A DNA stretch of 64,000 nt from Heyndrickxia acidicola (GCF_001636425.1 NZ_KV440953.1:942847-1006846); one strand, 5' to 3'. Counted from the stretch's first letter, positions 9,003 to 18,534 are shown. Made by a program: numbers and translations. Notes: generated by a model not told the origin, from the letters alone.

Positions 9003-10373
9003 TTATTTTAAGAAGCGTTTGATTTTCTGTAAACCGTTTTTTATATTTGGATATCGGAAGGGGATATCAAACGACGTGGTTTGCTTCAAGACGCTTTTTT
9101 GATGGGAAAAGGTATCGAAGCTACCCTTCCCATGATAGGCTCCCATTCCGCTGGCCCCTACGCCTCCAAAGGGCAGGTATGGAGATGCAAAATGATAAAC
9201 CGTATCATTCATGCAGCCTCCCCCAAAAGAAACACTCTCAAGAATTTCCTTTTGAACCCTTTTGTCTTCTGAAAATAAATAAAGAGAAAGCGGATTTGGA
9301 TGATTACGAATGCCTTCTATTACCTCAGGAAGCTCTGTATAAACTAGAACTGGAAGAATCGGGCCAAATATTTCTTCCTCCATGACAGGGTCGTCCCAGG
9401 TGATATCTGTTAAAACGGTCGGTTCTATCAGCAATTTGTCCCTTTTTGTTTTCCCGCCAGAATAGATGTCCCCATTGGATAAAAAGGAACAAAGTCTTTG
9501 AAAATGTTTTTCACTAACGATCCTGGTGAAGTTTGGATTTTCAAGAGGCCGTACACCATATAATTCTTTAATCGCTTCCTTAAGATGGCGTAAAAACACA
9601 TCCTTGATCCTACCGTGGAGATATAAGTAGTCAGGGGCAATACAGGTTTGACCTGCATTCATAAATTTCCCCCAGGCAATCCGCTTAGCAGCCAGTTTTA
9701 TTTTAGCATCCTCGTGTATAATACATGGACTTTTTCCACCCAGTTCAAGGGTAAGGGGTGTTAAATTTCGAGAAGCTGCTTCCATAATGATTTTTCCTAC
9801 AGGGACGCTCCCTGTAAAAAAAATGTAATCCATGTCTTCCTGCAACAAAGCTTCGCTTGTATCGATACCCCCTTCAACTACAGCAATATAATCCTCTGGA
9901 AATATTTCCTTAATCAGCTTTGCAAAAATTTCGGAGGTATTCGGCGTTAATTCCGACGGTTTTATAATTGCACAATTTCCCGCTGCTATAGCACCAATAA
10001 GTGGAGCAGCAGCCAACTGAAAAGGATAATTCCATGGTGAAATAATGAAAGCTATTCCGTATGGTTCTGGATAAATAAACCCTTTCGATCCAGTGTGAGT
10101 AAGCGGTGTCCTGACTTTTTTGGGTTTAACCCATGAACGCAGCCGGGACAGTGTAAAGCGGATTTCTTCCAGGACAACACCAATTTCAGTTGAATAAGCA
10201 TCAAACTCTGACTTATTTAAATCTGATTTTAGCGCTGCCATAAGCTCGGACTCATTCGTTTGAATAGACGTCCTTAAGCTTTGCAAAGCAGCCATACGAA
10301 AGGAAAGATCCTTTGTTTGATTAGATTGGAAGAAGGCTTTTTGCCGTTTAACCAGTGAATGGTAGTTTTCCAT
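9003..10373 (-). CDS. aldehyde dehydrogenase (class 3-like)
   Basis: NAD(P)-dependent oxidation of aldehydes to acids; 456 aa, the short length typical of class 3 / fatty-aldehyde type enzymes related to Bacillus YwdH. Motifs: SPWNYPFQLA near residue 115, the catalytic Glu in TLELGGKSPCII, the catalytic Cys in NAGQTCIAPDY, and EEEIFGPILPV. The C-terminus is basic (NGLQKIKRFLK). It lies 82 bases downstream of, and is co-directional with, the thioester-reductase-like gene, consistent with joint expression. Confidence 0.94.
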   Translation of the reverse strand: MENYHSLVKRQKAFFQSNQTKDLSFRMAALQSLRTSIQTNESELMAALKSDLNKSEFDAYSTEIGVVLEEIRFTLSRLRSWVKPKKVRTPLTHTGSKGFIYPEPYGIAFIISPWNYPFQLAAAPLIGAIAAGNCAIIKPSELTPNTSEIFAKLIKEIFPEDYIAVVEGGIDTSEALLQEDMDYIFFTGSVPVGKIIMEAASRNLTPLTLELGGKSPCIIHEDAKIKLAAKRIAWGKFMNAGQTCIAPDYLYLHGRIKDVFLRHLKEAIKELYGVRPLENPNFTRIVSEKHFQRLCSFLSNGDIYSGGKTKRDKLLIEPTVLTDITWDDPVMEEEIFGPILPVLVYTELPEVIEGIRNHPNPLSLYLFSEDKRVQKEILESVSFGGGCMNDTVYHFASPYLPFGGVGASGMGAYHGKGSFDTFSHQKSVLKQTTSFDIPFRYPNIKNGLQKIKRFLK

Positions 10374-10454
10374 ACTGACCTCCAGTTTACATTTAGAAAA
10401 CGAATATGATTATTAAAGGTATTTTACTAGGTTTATGAAGATTTATACTATACA

Positions 10455-11552
10455 TTAGTGAATTTTCAGCTGCTTTTCAGGATCATCTTTATGCTTCTTA
10501 TAAAAATCCACCATAGCAGGAATGACCTCCTTAAAGTCTGGGCATGAGATACCAGAGCCCCTTAAATCCTCCTGTGCTCGGGAGCAGTCATATTCCGCCA
10601 TACATGTAAAGTAATCAAGCGCTTCCTTTTCAACTCTTGTCCATTTTCTAAACGCCGGAATAGAAAGCAGCCATTTTGAAAAAGAGAGGGGAATGCTCCC
10701 ACTAGGCTCTCGTCCAAGTAATTCGGCCATTAGCATCCGATATACCTCTTTAATTGGGTAGGGTTTAGGGTCCGTTAATTGATAGGTTTTTCCGATTCCA
10801 ATTTTAGCATGTCCCAGATAATTCGCTGCTTTAAAAATATAATCCACTGGAACAAAATTCCCCTCAGCTTTTCCGCTGCCGAGGTAGGGCAAAAAAGGGA
10901 GAAATCTCAATTTATCAAAAAAATTCAAGATGAAATAAGGGCCGTCAAATTTAATGGTTTCGCCCGTTTGGGTGTTTCCAACAACGATGCCAGGCCGGAT
11001 AATAGTGGTTGGAACTGAATTCATTATTGCTCGAACTGAAATCTCAGCCTCATATTTGGTTTGTTCATAATGATTCTTAAATCCCTGGCCTTTTTCAAGC
11101 TCAGTCTCCAGTATACGCCCTTCACGGTCTCCAGCTACATAAGAGGTGCTAAAGTAAATATATCTTTCTGGATTATGCAAGGTAAGGATCCAATTATTGA
11201 TATTTGATGTTCCAATTACATTTACCTGGAAGGCAAGATTTTTTGGAACCGCCAGATCATAAATGGCTGCTAGGTGAAAGATATGTGTGATTTGATGCTG
11301 AAGTTGTTCATTCAATTCAGGTGGTATACCTAAGTCTTTGTTTGTAATATCACCTGAAATCAAAATGAATGATTCCTCCGATAGGGCAAACTCCTCCTTA
11401 ATTTGATTCATCTCCGAGCGCGCCTTTTCAAGCAGGCTAGGTAATACAAGCAAATACATATGTTCCCATTCATAACGATCCCGTATAATCTGTTTTATTA
11501 GGGAGGTAGCAATGAATCCCGGAAAACCAGTGAAAAAATAACTGTTAGCCAC
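10455..11552 (-). CDS. SDR-family NAD-binding protein, thioester/fatty-acyl reductase-like
   Basis: Extended SDR of the NAD_binding_4 (male-sterility / thioester reductase) type, 365 aa. N-terminal TGFPGFIATSL is the dinucleotide-binding loop; the catalytic YxxxK is YEQTK within HYEQTKYEAE, preceded by the Ser-rich YFSTSYVAG. Relatives reduce acyl thioesters or act on lipid-like carbonyls; the exact substrate is unknown. The neighbouring aldehyde dehydrogenase would fit an acyl/aldehyde pathway (inference). Upstream is a copy of dispersed repeat A. Confidence 0.82.
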   Translation of the reverse strand: MANSYFFTGFPGFIATSLIKQIIRDRYEWEHMYLLVLPSLLEKARSEMNQIKEEFALSEESFILISGDITNKDLGIPPELNEQLQHQITHIFHLAAIYDLAVPKNLAFQVNVIGTSNINNWILTLHNPERYIYFSTSYVAGDREGRILETELEKGQGFKNHYEQTKYEAEISVRAIMNSVPTTIIRPGIVVGNTQTGETIKFDGPYFILNFFDKLRFLPFLPYLGSGKAEGNFVPVDYIFKAANYLGHAKIGIGKTYQLTDPKPYPIKEVYRMLMAELLGREPSGSIPLSFSKWLLSIPAFRKWTRVEKEALDYFTCMAEYDCSRAQEDLRGSGISCPDFKEVIPAMVDFYKKHKDDPEKQLKIH

Positions 11553-11573
11553 AAAAATTCACTCCTTTATTTA

Positions 11574-11725
11574 GGCTCTTTCGTAATCTTTATTGCTAAT
11601 TGACATAATTGAAAATCCTGGTTCAGTATTAAAACTTGTGACTAACTTACAAAACACGACGCGAAGATCGACGATATACGGAATAATTCTTTCTATGTAA
11701 AGCAGCAATCTATGCGAAACACCCT
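11574..11725. repeat. family A dispersed repeat, copy 1
   Basis: About 150 bp. Shares CAGTATTAAAACTTGTGA, ATACGGAATAAT and AATCTATG with copy 2 at 42389, in the same order. The ends (CTCTTTCGTAATCTTTATTGC / GCAGCAATCTATGCGAAA) are imperfect inverted repeats. A 60-codon open frame on the minus strand through it is probably not a gene. Confidence 0.7.
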
Positions 11726-11953
11726 TTTTTAAAGCGAAATGTTCATTCGACATTAAAGCCGTGCCATCTTTAAATTATTTCGAGGTACCTGTCCATTTTC
11801 CCTTTTCGTAATTCATCACATGCATTTTAATTATTTTTTCTATATTTCTATGAGCAGTTATAGCACCTTATAACATTGGATATTTATAGGAAAGCTTAAA
11901 CTAACTGGTTATCATATGAAGCAGTGGCTGATTCTGTAGAATTTCTACGACTT

Positions 11954-11990
11954 TTGACATATTTAAAATATTTAAATCGAAAAATGTCAA
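11954..11990. promoter_or_regulatory. inverted repeat TTGACAT / ATGTCAA upstream of a small membrane-protein gene
   Basis: Perfect 7-bp arms 23 bases apart, followed by TATAAT at 12000-12005 and the gene at 12049. Could be an operator overlapping the promoter; no matching regulator is recognised. The rest of 11726-11953 shows nothing. Confidence 0.35.
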
Positions 11991-12048
11991 TTTCAGATGT
12001 ATAATAATAACTTGGTAGATCTATTCTTATAAAGGAGGTAAATTATTG

Positions 12049-12426
12049 ATGGAATGGACATTAGCCATTTTATTCGCAGTATCTGCTTTACTGCTTATTG
12101 TTTCAATGGCAAGAACTCGTAAAGCTGCAAAAGCTGAGCAAAAGGAAATTGATATGGTACATATGTCAGTTATGACTGATATCAATGAAATGCGAGAATC
12201 ATTGCGAAATATGGAGCTTGACTTAGAAGTAATTTCAAGAGAAGCAGGAGTCCAGCTTTCTACGAATGACAGAATTTTTATTCGTGATGTACTGGATTTA
12301 TATAAACGAAAATACTCTATTGAAAATATAGCAGCTCAAAAGCAAGTGTCAGAAAACGATATACGGCAGGTAATTGCCCGTTATGAAACAAAAGAAGAAA
12401 GGGGAAAGGTTGCAAATGAGATCTAA
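12049..12426 (+). CDS. small membrane-anchored coiled-coil protein
   Basis: 125 aa. One N-terminal membrane helix (about residues 3-22, WTLAILFAVSALLLIVSMA), then a charged, probably coiled-coil region (35-75) and a C-terminal helical segment resembling a helix-turn-helix (YSIENIAAQKQVSENDIRQVI). ATG 12049 is preferred over the adjacent TTG 12046; AAAGGAGG is 10 bases upstream. Its 3' end overlaps the next gene by 11 bases, so the two form an operon. No named function is recognised. Confidence 0.8.
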   Translation: MEWTLAILFAVSALLLIVSMARTRKAAKAEQKEIDMVHMSVMTDINEMRESLRNMELDLEVISREAGVQLSTNDRIFIRDVLDLYKRKYSIENIAAQKQVSENDIRQVIARYETKEERGKVANEI

Positions 12427-12907
12427 TTTATTGGGCAGCTTTGCAGCCGGACTTCTAATTGCTACAAGTATCAGCGGAGCGGTATTCTTTGCAACTAAAA
12501 GCAGCAATGCATCAAAAGCACCTGTCAAAACAAAGCAAAGCCTAACAGCAATAAAAGTACAGCCCACTAAAAAAGAGATGCAAAGCGAGCTTTCTTCTGC
12601 AGGCTATGTGGTCCAAACAAAATCCGATTACGATAAAGCAATAGCAGAAGCAAAAAGCGGATCAAAAAGCACACCGCCTGCCAATGGCCAAAAAATTGTG
12701 TACAGAGTTCCCGTACGTATAACACAAGGTATGACAAGTATTGATGTAGGCAATTGGCTTGTAAGAGGACATATCATTACGGATGCTTTCAAATTTTCAA
12801 AAGATGTTGAGAATAAAGGGATTGAAAATCATTTACGTCCAGGTACTTACATAGTGGATAGCTCAATGTCCTACGATCAAGTGATATCGGCTATTTTTGG
12901 ATCTTGA
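12416..12907 (+). CDS. short MltG/YceG-like membrane protein
   Basis: 163 aa. N-terminal membrane or signal segment (LLGSFAAGLLIATSISGAVFF), a Lys/Ser-rich linker, and a C-terminal domain (about 85-160) matching the LysM-like subdomain of endolytic transglycosylase MltG/YrrL (VPVRITQGMTSIDVGNWL, LRPGTYIVDSSMSYDQV). It lacks the catalytic part of full-length MltG (about 350 aa), so it is more likely a wall-binding or regulatory relative. Start ATG 12416 lies inside the end of the upstream gene after a GGGGAAAGG site. Confidence 0.75.
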   Translation: MRSNLLGSFAAGLLIATSISGAVFFATKSSNASKAPVKTKQSLTAIKVQPTKKEMQSELSSAGYVVQTKSDYDKAIAEAKSGSKSTPPANGQKIVYRVPVRITQGMTSIDVGNWLVRGHIITDAFKFSKDVENKGIENHLRPGTYIVDSSMSYDQVISAIFGS

Positions 12908-12930
12908 TTTAATGACCTGTTTTGACGATT

Positions 12931-12964
12931 AAAAGACACTTTCGCATTGGAAAGTGTCTTTTAT
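12931..12964 (+). terminator. terminator of the two-gene operon
   Basis: Perfect 13-bp stem (AAAAGACACTTTC / GAAAGTGTCTTTT) with a 6-base loop. Confidence 0.9.
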
Positions 12965-12969
12965 TATTT

Positions 12970-13005
12970 GCTGTTTGATAACTGCTCGTTTTTTATCTCA
13001 TTTAA
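12970..13005. repeat. family B dispersed repeat, partial copy
   Basis: Contains the family core AACTGCTCGTTTTTTA followed by TCTCATTT. The remainder of 12965-13239 shows no gene. Confidence 0.5.
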
Positions 13006-13239
13006 TTTGTCAATGCGTAATTAACAGAAAGACACTTGTTCTTTTTTTAGTGTTCTCTTTACTTGTCATACTAATATTTCAAGCAAAAAGGGAAGTAGTA
13101 TTATGTGTAGGTAGATTCGTGAAGGATTCGTGACGGTTTGAGCTTAGTCATTGAAAAGTTTTCTGTAAGGAGTATATTAGATTAGTACATACTAGAAGTA
13201 TTATTAAATAAAAACAGAAGAAGAAAGGTACGATAAAAA

Positions 13240-13884
13240 ATGAATAAGCTTGTTAAGGTTTTATTCTCCGGATTGCTTGCAGGCGGACTGCTGGCTGGCT
13301 GCGGAAATGGTCAGCAGGGTGGAGCAGCAAAGAATATAAATCCATCTGCTGGACAGTCATCACAGGATGAAAATAAAGATTTAAATCAAATTGGCCAAAA
13401 GGTGAAGAACGAACAAGGAACAGAGGAATTAGTGAAATACAAAAAGGTGAATTCAACAGTAGACCTTAATCCTATCAAAGTCAACGTTAAAGATATCAAA
13501 ATCATTAAGTTGACCGATATTAATCCTCAATGGCTTGAGGAAATCAGTAACATGACGGACAAGCTCAGGGTGAAAGGTGCGGTGTATTATGTGCAGGTTC
13601 GGTTATCCATTGAAAATACGACCAATAAGCATCTAACCTTTAATTCGCTTAGTCAAATTGAAACGGACCAAGGAGAAGATCTGGATACGCATTTAAACAT
13701 TTTACCGTCCAACTACAATCATGATATTACGGGTAAAGGGACTCAAGATGATATTTACGGAATTTGTCTGGGAGGCGGCAAGCAAGACATTCATAAAGTA
13801 ACTCTTGTATTTGACGCTGTTAAAGATGCCTCTACGAATAAAATATTGCATCCAGAAGCAAAAACGAACATTAAAATTGATTAA
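13240..13884 (+). CDS. secreted lipoprotein with immunoglobulin-like (DUF4352-type) domain
   Basis: 214 aa. Lipoprotein signal peptide with lipobox LLAGC (Cys21), a Gly/Gln/Asn-rich linker to about residue 60, then a beta-rich domain (70-214: VYYVQVRLSIENTTNKHLTF, YGICLGGGKQDIHKVTLVFDA) resembling the DUF4352/telokin-like domains of Bacillus lipoproteins. Probably anchored outside the membrane; function unknown. Start ATG with AGAAGAAAGG upstream; monocistronic, with a terminator directly after. Confidence 0.85.
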   Translation: MNKLVKVLFSGLLAGGLLAGCGNGQQGGAAKNINPSAGQSSQDENKDLNQIGQKVKNEQGTEELVKYKKVNSTVDLNPIKVNVKDIKIIKLTDINPQWLEEISNMTDKLRVKGAVYYVQVRLSIENTTNKHLTFNSLSQIETDQGEDLDTHLNILPSNYNHDITGKGTQDDIYGICLGGGKQDIHKVTLVFDAVKDASTNKILHPEAKTNIKID

Positions 13885-13889
13885 TAGCA

Positions 13890-13925
13890 AAAAAGAAGCG
13901 GAAATGGCTCCGCTTCTTTTTTGGA
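13890..13925 (+). terminator. terminator of the lipoprotein gene
   Basis: GAAGCGGA / TCCGCTTC stem flanked by A and T runs. Confidence 0.85.
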
Positions 13926-14035
13926 TTTGATTTATTTTTCCATAATAGCCTAAATCCAAAAAATAAAAATTTAGGGAATTGACAGCGGCTATGCAGCCTG
14001 TTACAATAAATTCCAATAAAAGCATACAAATTCGT

Positions 14036-14283
14036 TGATGAGAAAGAGTAGCCTTACTTCTTGATCTCCAGAGAGCTGACAAATTGGTGCAAGTCAGTGT
14101 TCAAGTGTTATGTGAAAATCCTCTCTGAGAAGCTGGGCTGAATCCTTCAGTAAGTCCAGCCGGGTGTCTGCCGTTACAAAGAACACGTATGATTGTACGT
14201 TGCTAAGTGCTATTGACCGGATCAATAGAATTAGGGTGGTATCGCGGTTTACCCCGTCCCTTTCTTGGGACGGGGTTTTTGTA
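14036..14283 (+). promoter_or_regulatory. T-box riboswitch (isoleucine) upstream of ileS
   Basis: Canonical leader: AGAGAGCTG-type stem I elements around 14068, a GTGAAAATC stretch (14111-14119) that can present ATC (Ile) as specifier, the T-box AGGGTGGTATCGCGG (14233-14247), and an intrinsic terminator ACCCCGTCCC / GGGACGGGGTTTTT (14251-14280). Uncharged tRNA-Ile should stabilise the antiterminator and allow ileS transcription. The specifier assignment is by eye; the downstream gene supports it. Confidence 0.93.
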
Positions 14284-14321
14284 TGTTTTTATCCATTTTA
14301 TTATGTATGGGAGCGATATCG

Positions 14322-17300
14322 ATGAAGAAGAACAGGGAGTCAGCTGTCAAACGTGAGGAGCGTGTACGTCAATATTGGAAAGAAAACAGTATTTTCCAAC
14401 AATCTGTTCAATTAAGAGAAGGTAAAGCACCCTTTGTTTTTTATGAGGGGCCCCCCACTGCAAATGGATTGCCACACGTAGGCCATGCCTTCGGACGAAC
14501 AATCAAAGATGTTGTAGCACGTTATAAAACCATGAAGGGATTTTACGTGAAAAGAAAGGCCGGATGGGATACACATGGTCTTCCTGTTGAACTGGGTGTT
14601 GAAAAGCAGCTTGGCATCTCAGGAAAGCAGGAGATTGAACAATACGGTGTGGAGGCGTTTATTAACAAATGTAAAGAGAGTGTATTTACCTATGAAAGGA
14701 AATGGCGTTCATTCACAGAAGAGTTAGGTTATTGGGTAGATATGGACAGTCCTTATTTAACTTTAAGTAACGATTATATTGAAAGTGTATGGAACATTCT
14801 AAGCAAAGTTCATAAAGACGGTCTTTTGCATAAAGGCCATCGGGTATCACCATACTGTCCCAGCTGCCAAACGACACTAAGTTCGCATGAGGTGGCACAA
14901 GGATATAAAGATGTAAAAGATTTGTCAGCAACCGTTAAATTCAAGCGTGTTGATGCAGATAACGAATATTTCCTAGGCTGGACCACAACGCCTTGGACGC
15001 TGCCAGCAAACGTCGCTCTTGCTATGAATCCTGCAATCACGTATGTTCGCGTACAAAAGGATAATGATGTATATATTGTTGCAAAAGCCTCACTGGATAA
15101 CATCTTTGATGATCATACTGAGGTATTAAGTGAGCATCTTGGCAGTGAATTTCAAGGAGTGTGTTATTCACCGCCATTTCATTATGCGGCCGTAGAGAAA
15201 GGACATTATATCATAACAGCGGATTATGTCACGGAAAGCAGCGGTACAGGAATTGTCCATATAGCTCCGGCATATGGCGAGGATGACTATAAAACAGTTA
15301 AGGATAATGATTTATCTTTTATTAATCTAGTGGATCAACAAGGACGCTATACTGACGAGGTTACAGAACTATCCGGAAGATTTGTGAAGGAGTGTGATGT
15401 GGATATTATTAAAATGCTTTCTGATCAAGGCACGCTTTTTCATAAGGAAAAATATGAGCACAGCTATCCTCATTGCTGGAGATGCGACTCACCATTACTT
15501 TATTATGCTGCAGACAGCTGGTTTATTAAGATGTCTTTTTTAAAGGATAAAATGCTTGTGAACAACGCAGCCGTTCAGTGGTATCCAGACCATATTAAGG
15601 ATGGGCGTTTTGGTCATTTTCTTGAGAATCTTATGGATTGGAACATAAGCAGAAACCGCTATTGGGGTACACCTCTAAACGTTTGGATCTGTTCTGCCTG
15701 CCATCATGAAGAAGCTCCTGGAAGTATCAAGGAATTGCAAAAGCTTACGGCAGCTCCAATAACAGATGACATGGAGCTCCATAAGCCTTATATAGATAAG
15801 GTGCATTGTACATGTCCGAAATGTAATGGTGAAATGAAACGTACCCCAGAAGTGATTGATGTCTGGTTTGACAGCGGTTCGATGCCATTTGCACAGTATC
15901 ACTATCCATTTGAAAATAATGAACTATTTACATCCCAATTCCCAGCAGATGCAGTCATTGAAGGAATTGATCAAACAAGGGGATTTTTCTACAGCCTGCT
16001 CGCTGTATCTACTCTATTCACAGGAAAAGCACCCTATAAAAACGTCTTGTCACTTGGGCATGTACTCGATGAAAACGGCCAAAAAATGTCCAAGAGCAAA
16101 GGAAATGCTCTAGATCCTGTTGACTTAATCGGAGAATACGGGGCAGATGCCCTTCGATGGGCTTTCCTAGTCGATAGTTCACCCTGGAATCCAAAACGTT
16201 TTTCAAAAAAGGTTGTACAGGATGCAAAATCAAAATTGGTCGACACCTTAGATAATACGTTTAAATTCTTTGATATGTACGCAAAAATTGATGGATATAA
16301 ATACAAAAGACATCAAACAGGAAAGAGAACCATCCTGGATCAGTGGATCCTTTCGCGACTGCATGGCACGGTCAAACTGGTTAATTCCTATATGGACAGT
16401 TATCAATTTACACAAGCAGCAAGAGAAATAGGGGCATTATTGGATGAAGTAAGCAATTGGTATGTCCGGCGATCGAGAAGTCGCTTTTGGGCTTCAGGAC
16501 TATCAGAAGATAAACTGGCGGCTTACTCAACGCTGTTCGAAACGCTTTCTACACTATGCTGCTTGCTGGCTCCTTTTGTTCCATATACGTCGGAAGATAT
16601 CTATTTAAAGCTCCATCAGGAGAGTGTTCATTTACAAGATTCCCCTCTATCTGACGATTCATTGATAAATCCTTCATTAGAGGAGGATATGAAAACCGTT
16701 CTGAAAATAGTGGAGCTTGGGCGCAGTATCCGCAATGTAAAAAATTTAAAGGTGAAGCAGCCTTTGCAGCAAATAATCATCTGGCAAGGTGAAAAAAAAC
16801 GTGATTTGAACAGTTATTCAGGCATCATGAAAGATGAGCTAAATCTTAAAAATGTTGTTTTTACGGATGATGTAGTTGTTTACCAGACTACGACCTTAAA
16901 AATAAATTTTAAAACGGCTGGCACTGCATTCGGCAAGCTGGTAAACGATGTAAAGGAATATGTTGATCAAATCTCAGGCTGCGACCAGAAGATGTTATTA
17001 GACAACGGACAGCTGCAAATTAACGTTAAAAGCCAAACACTAACACTTAAAAAGGAACACATTATAGCAGAATATCGAATGGCGGAAGGCTTTGAGATGG
17101 CTGGAGATGAGCAATTAAAGGTGATAGTAGATATATCGTTAACACCTCAGCTTATAGAAGAAGGTCAGGTTAAAGAATTAATCAGAGCTATTCAGGATGC
17201 TCGAAAAAAACTTGATCTCCCAATTGAAAAATATATTACACTCCATATATCTGCTTCAGAAGGCACGAAGGATCAAATCAAGCGATTTGAAGAACTAATA

Positions 17301-17411
17301 ACAGAAAATGTACTTGTTAATGACATTTTATTTGGAGAATTGAACTATTCAGAAAAGCAAATTGAAATCAGATTCGCTAATGAAATCATTCTGGTTTCAT
17401 TAGAGTTTTAG
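14322..17411 (+). CDS. ileS: isoleucyl-tRNA synthetase, long (type 2) form
   Basis: Charges tRNA-Ile. 1029 aa from ATG 14322, about 110 longer than the housekeeping B. subtilis enzyme and in the size range of type 2 (eukaryote-like) IleRS. Class I signatures: HVGH at 52-55 and KMSKS at 588-592. The CP1 editing domain shows TTPWTLPANVAL and GTGIVHIAPAYGEDD; WDTHGLPVE is present. The C-terminal tail has no CxxC zinc knuckle, unlike type 1. The start follows GGGAG by 9 bases; an in-frame ATG at 14265 lies inside the leader terminator. Known type 2 enzymes tolerate mupirocin; that property is inferred here, not shown. Confidence 0.93.
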   Translation: MKKNRESAVKREERVRQYWKENSIFQQSVQLREGKAPFVFYEGPPTANGLPHVGHAFGRTIKDVVARYKTMKGFYVKRKAGWDTHGLPVELGVEKQLGISGKQEIEQYGVEAFINKCKESVFTYERKWRSFTEELGYWVDMDSPYLTLSNDYIESVWNILSKVHKDGLLHKGHRVSPYCPSCQTTLSSHEVAQGYKDVKDLSATVKFKRVDADNEYFLGWTTTPWTLPANVALAMNPAITYVRVQKDNDVYIVAKASLDNIFDDHTEVLSEHLGSEFQGVCYSPPFHYAAVEKGHYIITADYVTESSGTGIVHIAPAYGEDDYKTVKDNDLSFINLVDQQGRYTDEVTELSGRFVKECDVDIIKMLSDQGTLFHKEKYEHSYPHCWRCDSPLLYYAADSWFIKMSFLKDKMLVNNAAVQWYPDHIKDGRFGHFLENLMDWNISRNRYWGTPLNVWICSACHHEEAPGSIKELQKLTAAPITDDMELHKPYIDKVHCTCPKCNGEMKRTPEVIDVWFDSGSMPFAQYHYPFENNELFTSQFPADAVIEGIDQTRGFFYSLLAVSTLFTGKAPYKNVLSLGHVLDENGQKMSKSKGNALDPVDLIGEYGADALRWAFLVDSSPWNPKRFSKKVVQDAKSKLVDTLDNTFKFFDMYAKIDGYKYKRHQTGKRTILDQWILSRLHGTVKLVNSYMDSYQFTQAAREIGALLDEVSNWYVRRSRSRFWASGLSEDKLAAYSTLFETLSTLCCLLAPFVPYTSEDIYLKLHQESVHLQDSPLSDDSLINPSLEEDMKTVLKIVELGRSIRNVKNLKVKQPLQQIIIWQGEKKRDLNSYSGIMKDELNLKNVVFTDDVVVYQTTTLKINFKTAGTAFGKLVNDVKEYVDQISGCDQKMLLDNGQLQINVKSQTLTLKKEHIIAEYRMAEGFEMAGDEQLKVIVDISLTPQLIEEGQVKELIRAIQDARKKLDLPIEKYITLHISASEGTKDQIKRFEELITENVLVNDILFGELNYSEKQIEIRFANEIILVSLEF

Positions 17412-17439
17412 TTTTACGTATTAAAAGCACAAAAAGAAG

Positions 17440-17482
17440 GATAGGGGGAGCAGACTAAAACCTGCTCTATCTATCTTTTTGT
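17440..17482 (+). terminator. terminator of ileS
   Basis: Two-part stem, GATAG...GAGCAG pairing with CTGCTC...CTATC, then TTTTT. Confidence 0.75.
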
Positions 17483-18175
17483 CAAGAAAGAAGATAGAAA
17501 ACCAAATGGAGAGAAACATGACAATAAGTTTAATATATAAAGAAAAGGTCCAGTTATAAAGAAAAATTAGAACTGTGCCCTTGTTTTATTTCACAAGAAG
17601 CGGTTGTAGCGACAATGAACGTTCCTCTTTTTACCCATAAACACAATTCGTTTGATTAAAAAAACCGGTTGAGCTCATCATGCATCTGATGATTTTCTTG
17701 TATGTAGTTCTTTGGAAGAATTTCAAACAGGAAAACTTTAGGTTCATAGAAAGCGATTTATGGTTAAGGATTTCCTCTTGCCATTAAGCAATTGAATCAT
17801 ATTGTAGATAATAAAACCCAGTATACTTGACAGGGAGCACTTCAACATGGCTGGATGTTATCATGAGCAGGGAATTCGTTCTCCAGTTCCTAAGATTCCT
17901 ATAATACTTTGATAAATACGATTATTATTTTATTGAAATAATAAATTCTAAGTCTAAACCCGTAATTTTTTTCATTTCCACCAGAATATACTATATTAAA
18001 AAAACAAAAACAGAAGGCATATGGACTAAGTTGTATTCCTAACACGGTAATTATCTTAGGGTTCATATCAACCTTTAAAAAATCTTAACATATAAAATCT
18101 TGAATCATTCATAATAAATAAAATAATCATGAGTAAATGAAGGACACTACCATTATGTGTAAATAACAGTCCAAC
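17483..18175. other. gene-poor, probably decayed DNA
   Basis: About 690 bases with stops in all frames and no convincing ribosome binding site plus ORF. It belongs with the pseudogene remnants that follow. I see no recognisable domain. Confidence 0.5.
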
Positions 18176-18534
18176 TCATGGACTTGTTACTGCCAAAGTA
18201 ACGGTCACAAAGGTCATGAATACCGCAGACAAAATATAGCCCCATTTTCTATATTCCTTTATATCCTGCCCCTTCTTTTCCCCAATTGCTTGCCCGATTA
18301 AGGTGCTGGAGGCAACAGCGAACACGCCACCAATGGTGGAAGCAAATGTTGTTAAAGTTCCCGGAATGTTATGTGTTGCATATACAACCATGCCCATACG
18401 TACAAATAACCCAAAATAGAGGACTTGTCCTAAACGCATTGTTAATCTTTCTAAAGTGGAAGGAATCACAAATTTTATCATGCTGCCAATTAATTGTTGG
18501 GTTAGCCATGAATTTGTATTAGGGTCTTGGTTTA
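18176..18534 (-). pseudogene. fragment of a MATE-family efflux pump
   Basis: About 115 codons covering the start of the second half of a NorM/MATE transporter: a loop ending in QLIGS, then IPSTLERLTMRLGQVLYFGL, ASTIGGVFAVASSTLIGQAI and a further membrane helix before a stop. An intact MATE protein is about 450 aa, so both ends are missing. Frame and hydrophobicity are preserved, suggesting fairly recent truncation. Confidence 0.8.

Noticed and set aside
9003-9040. TGAATGATTA near the end of the aldehyde dehydrogenase gene as a FadR box
   Set aside because: Only a half-site, and it is at the 3' end rather than upstream.
11571-11753. 60-codon minus-strand open frame upstream of the SDR gene
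   Set aside because: It coincides with a family A repeat copy; other copies have no open frame, so it is not a gene.
14265-14321. Upstream ATG giving a 19-residue longer IleRS
   Set aside because: It lies in the 3' arm of the leader terminator and has no ribosome binding site; ATG 14322 has one.
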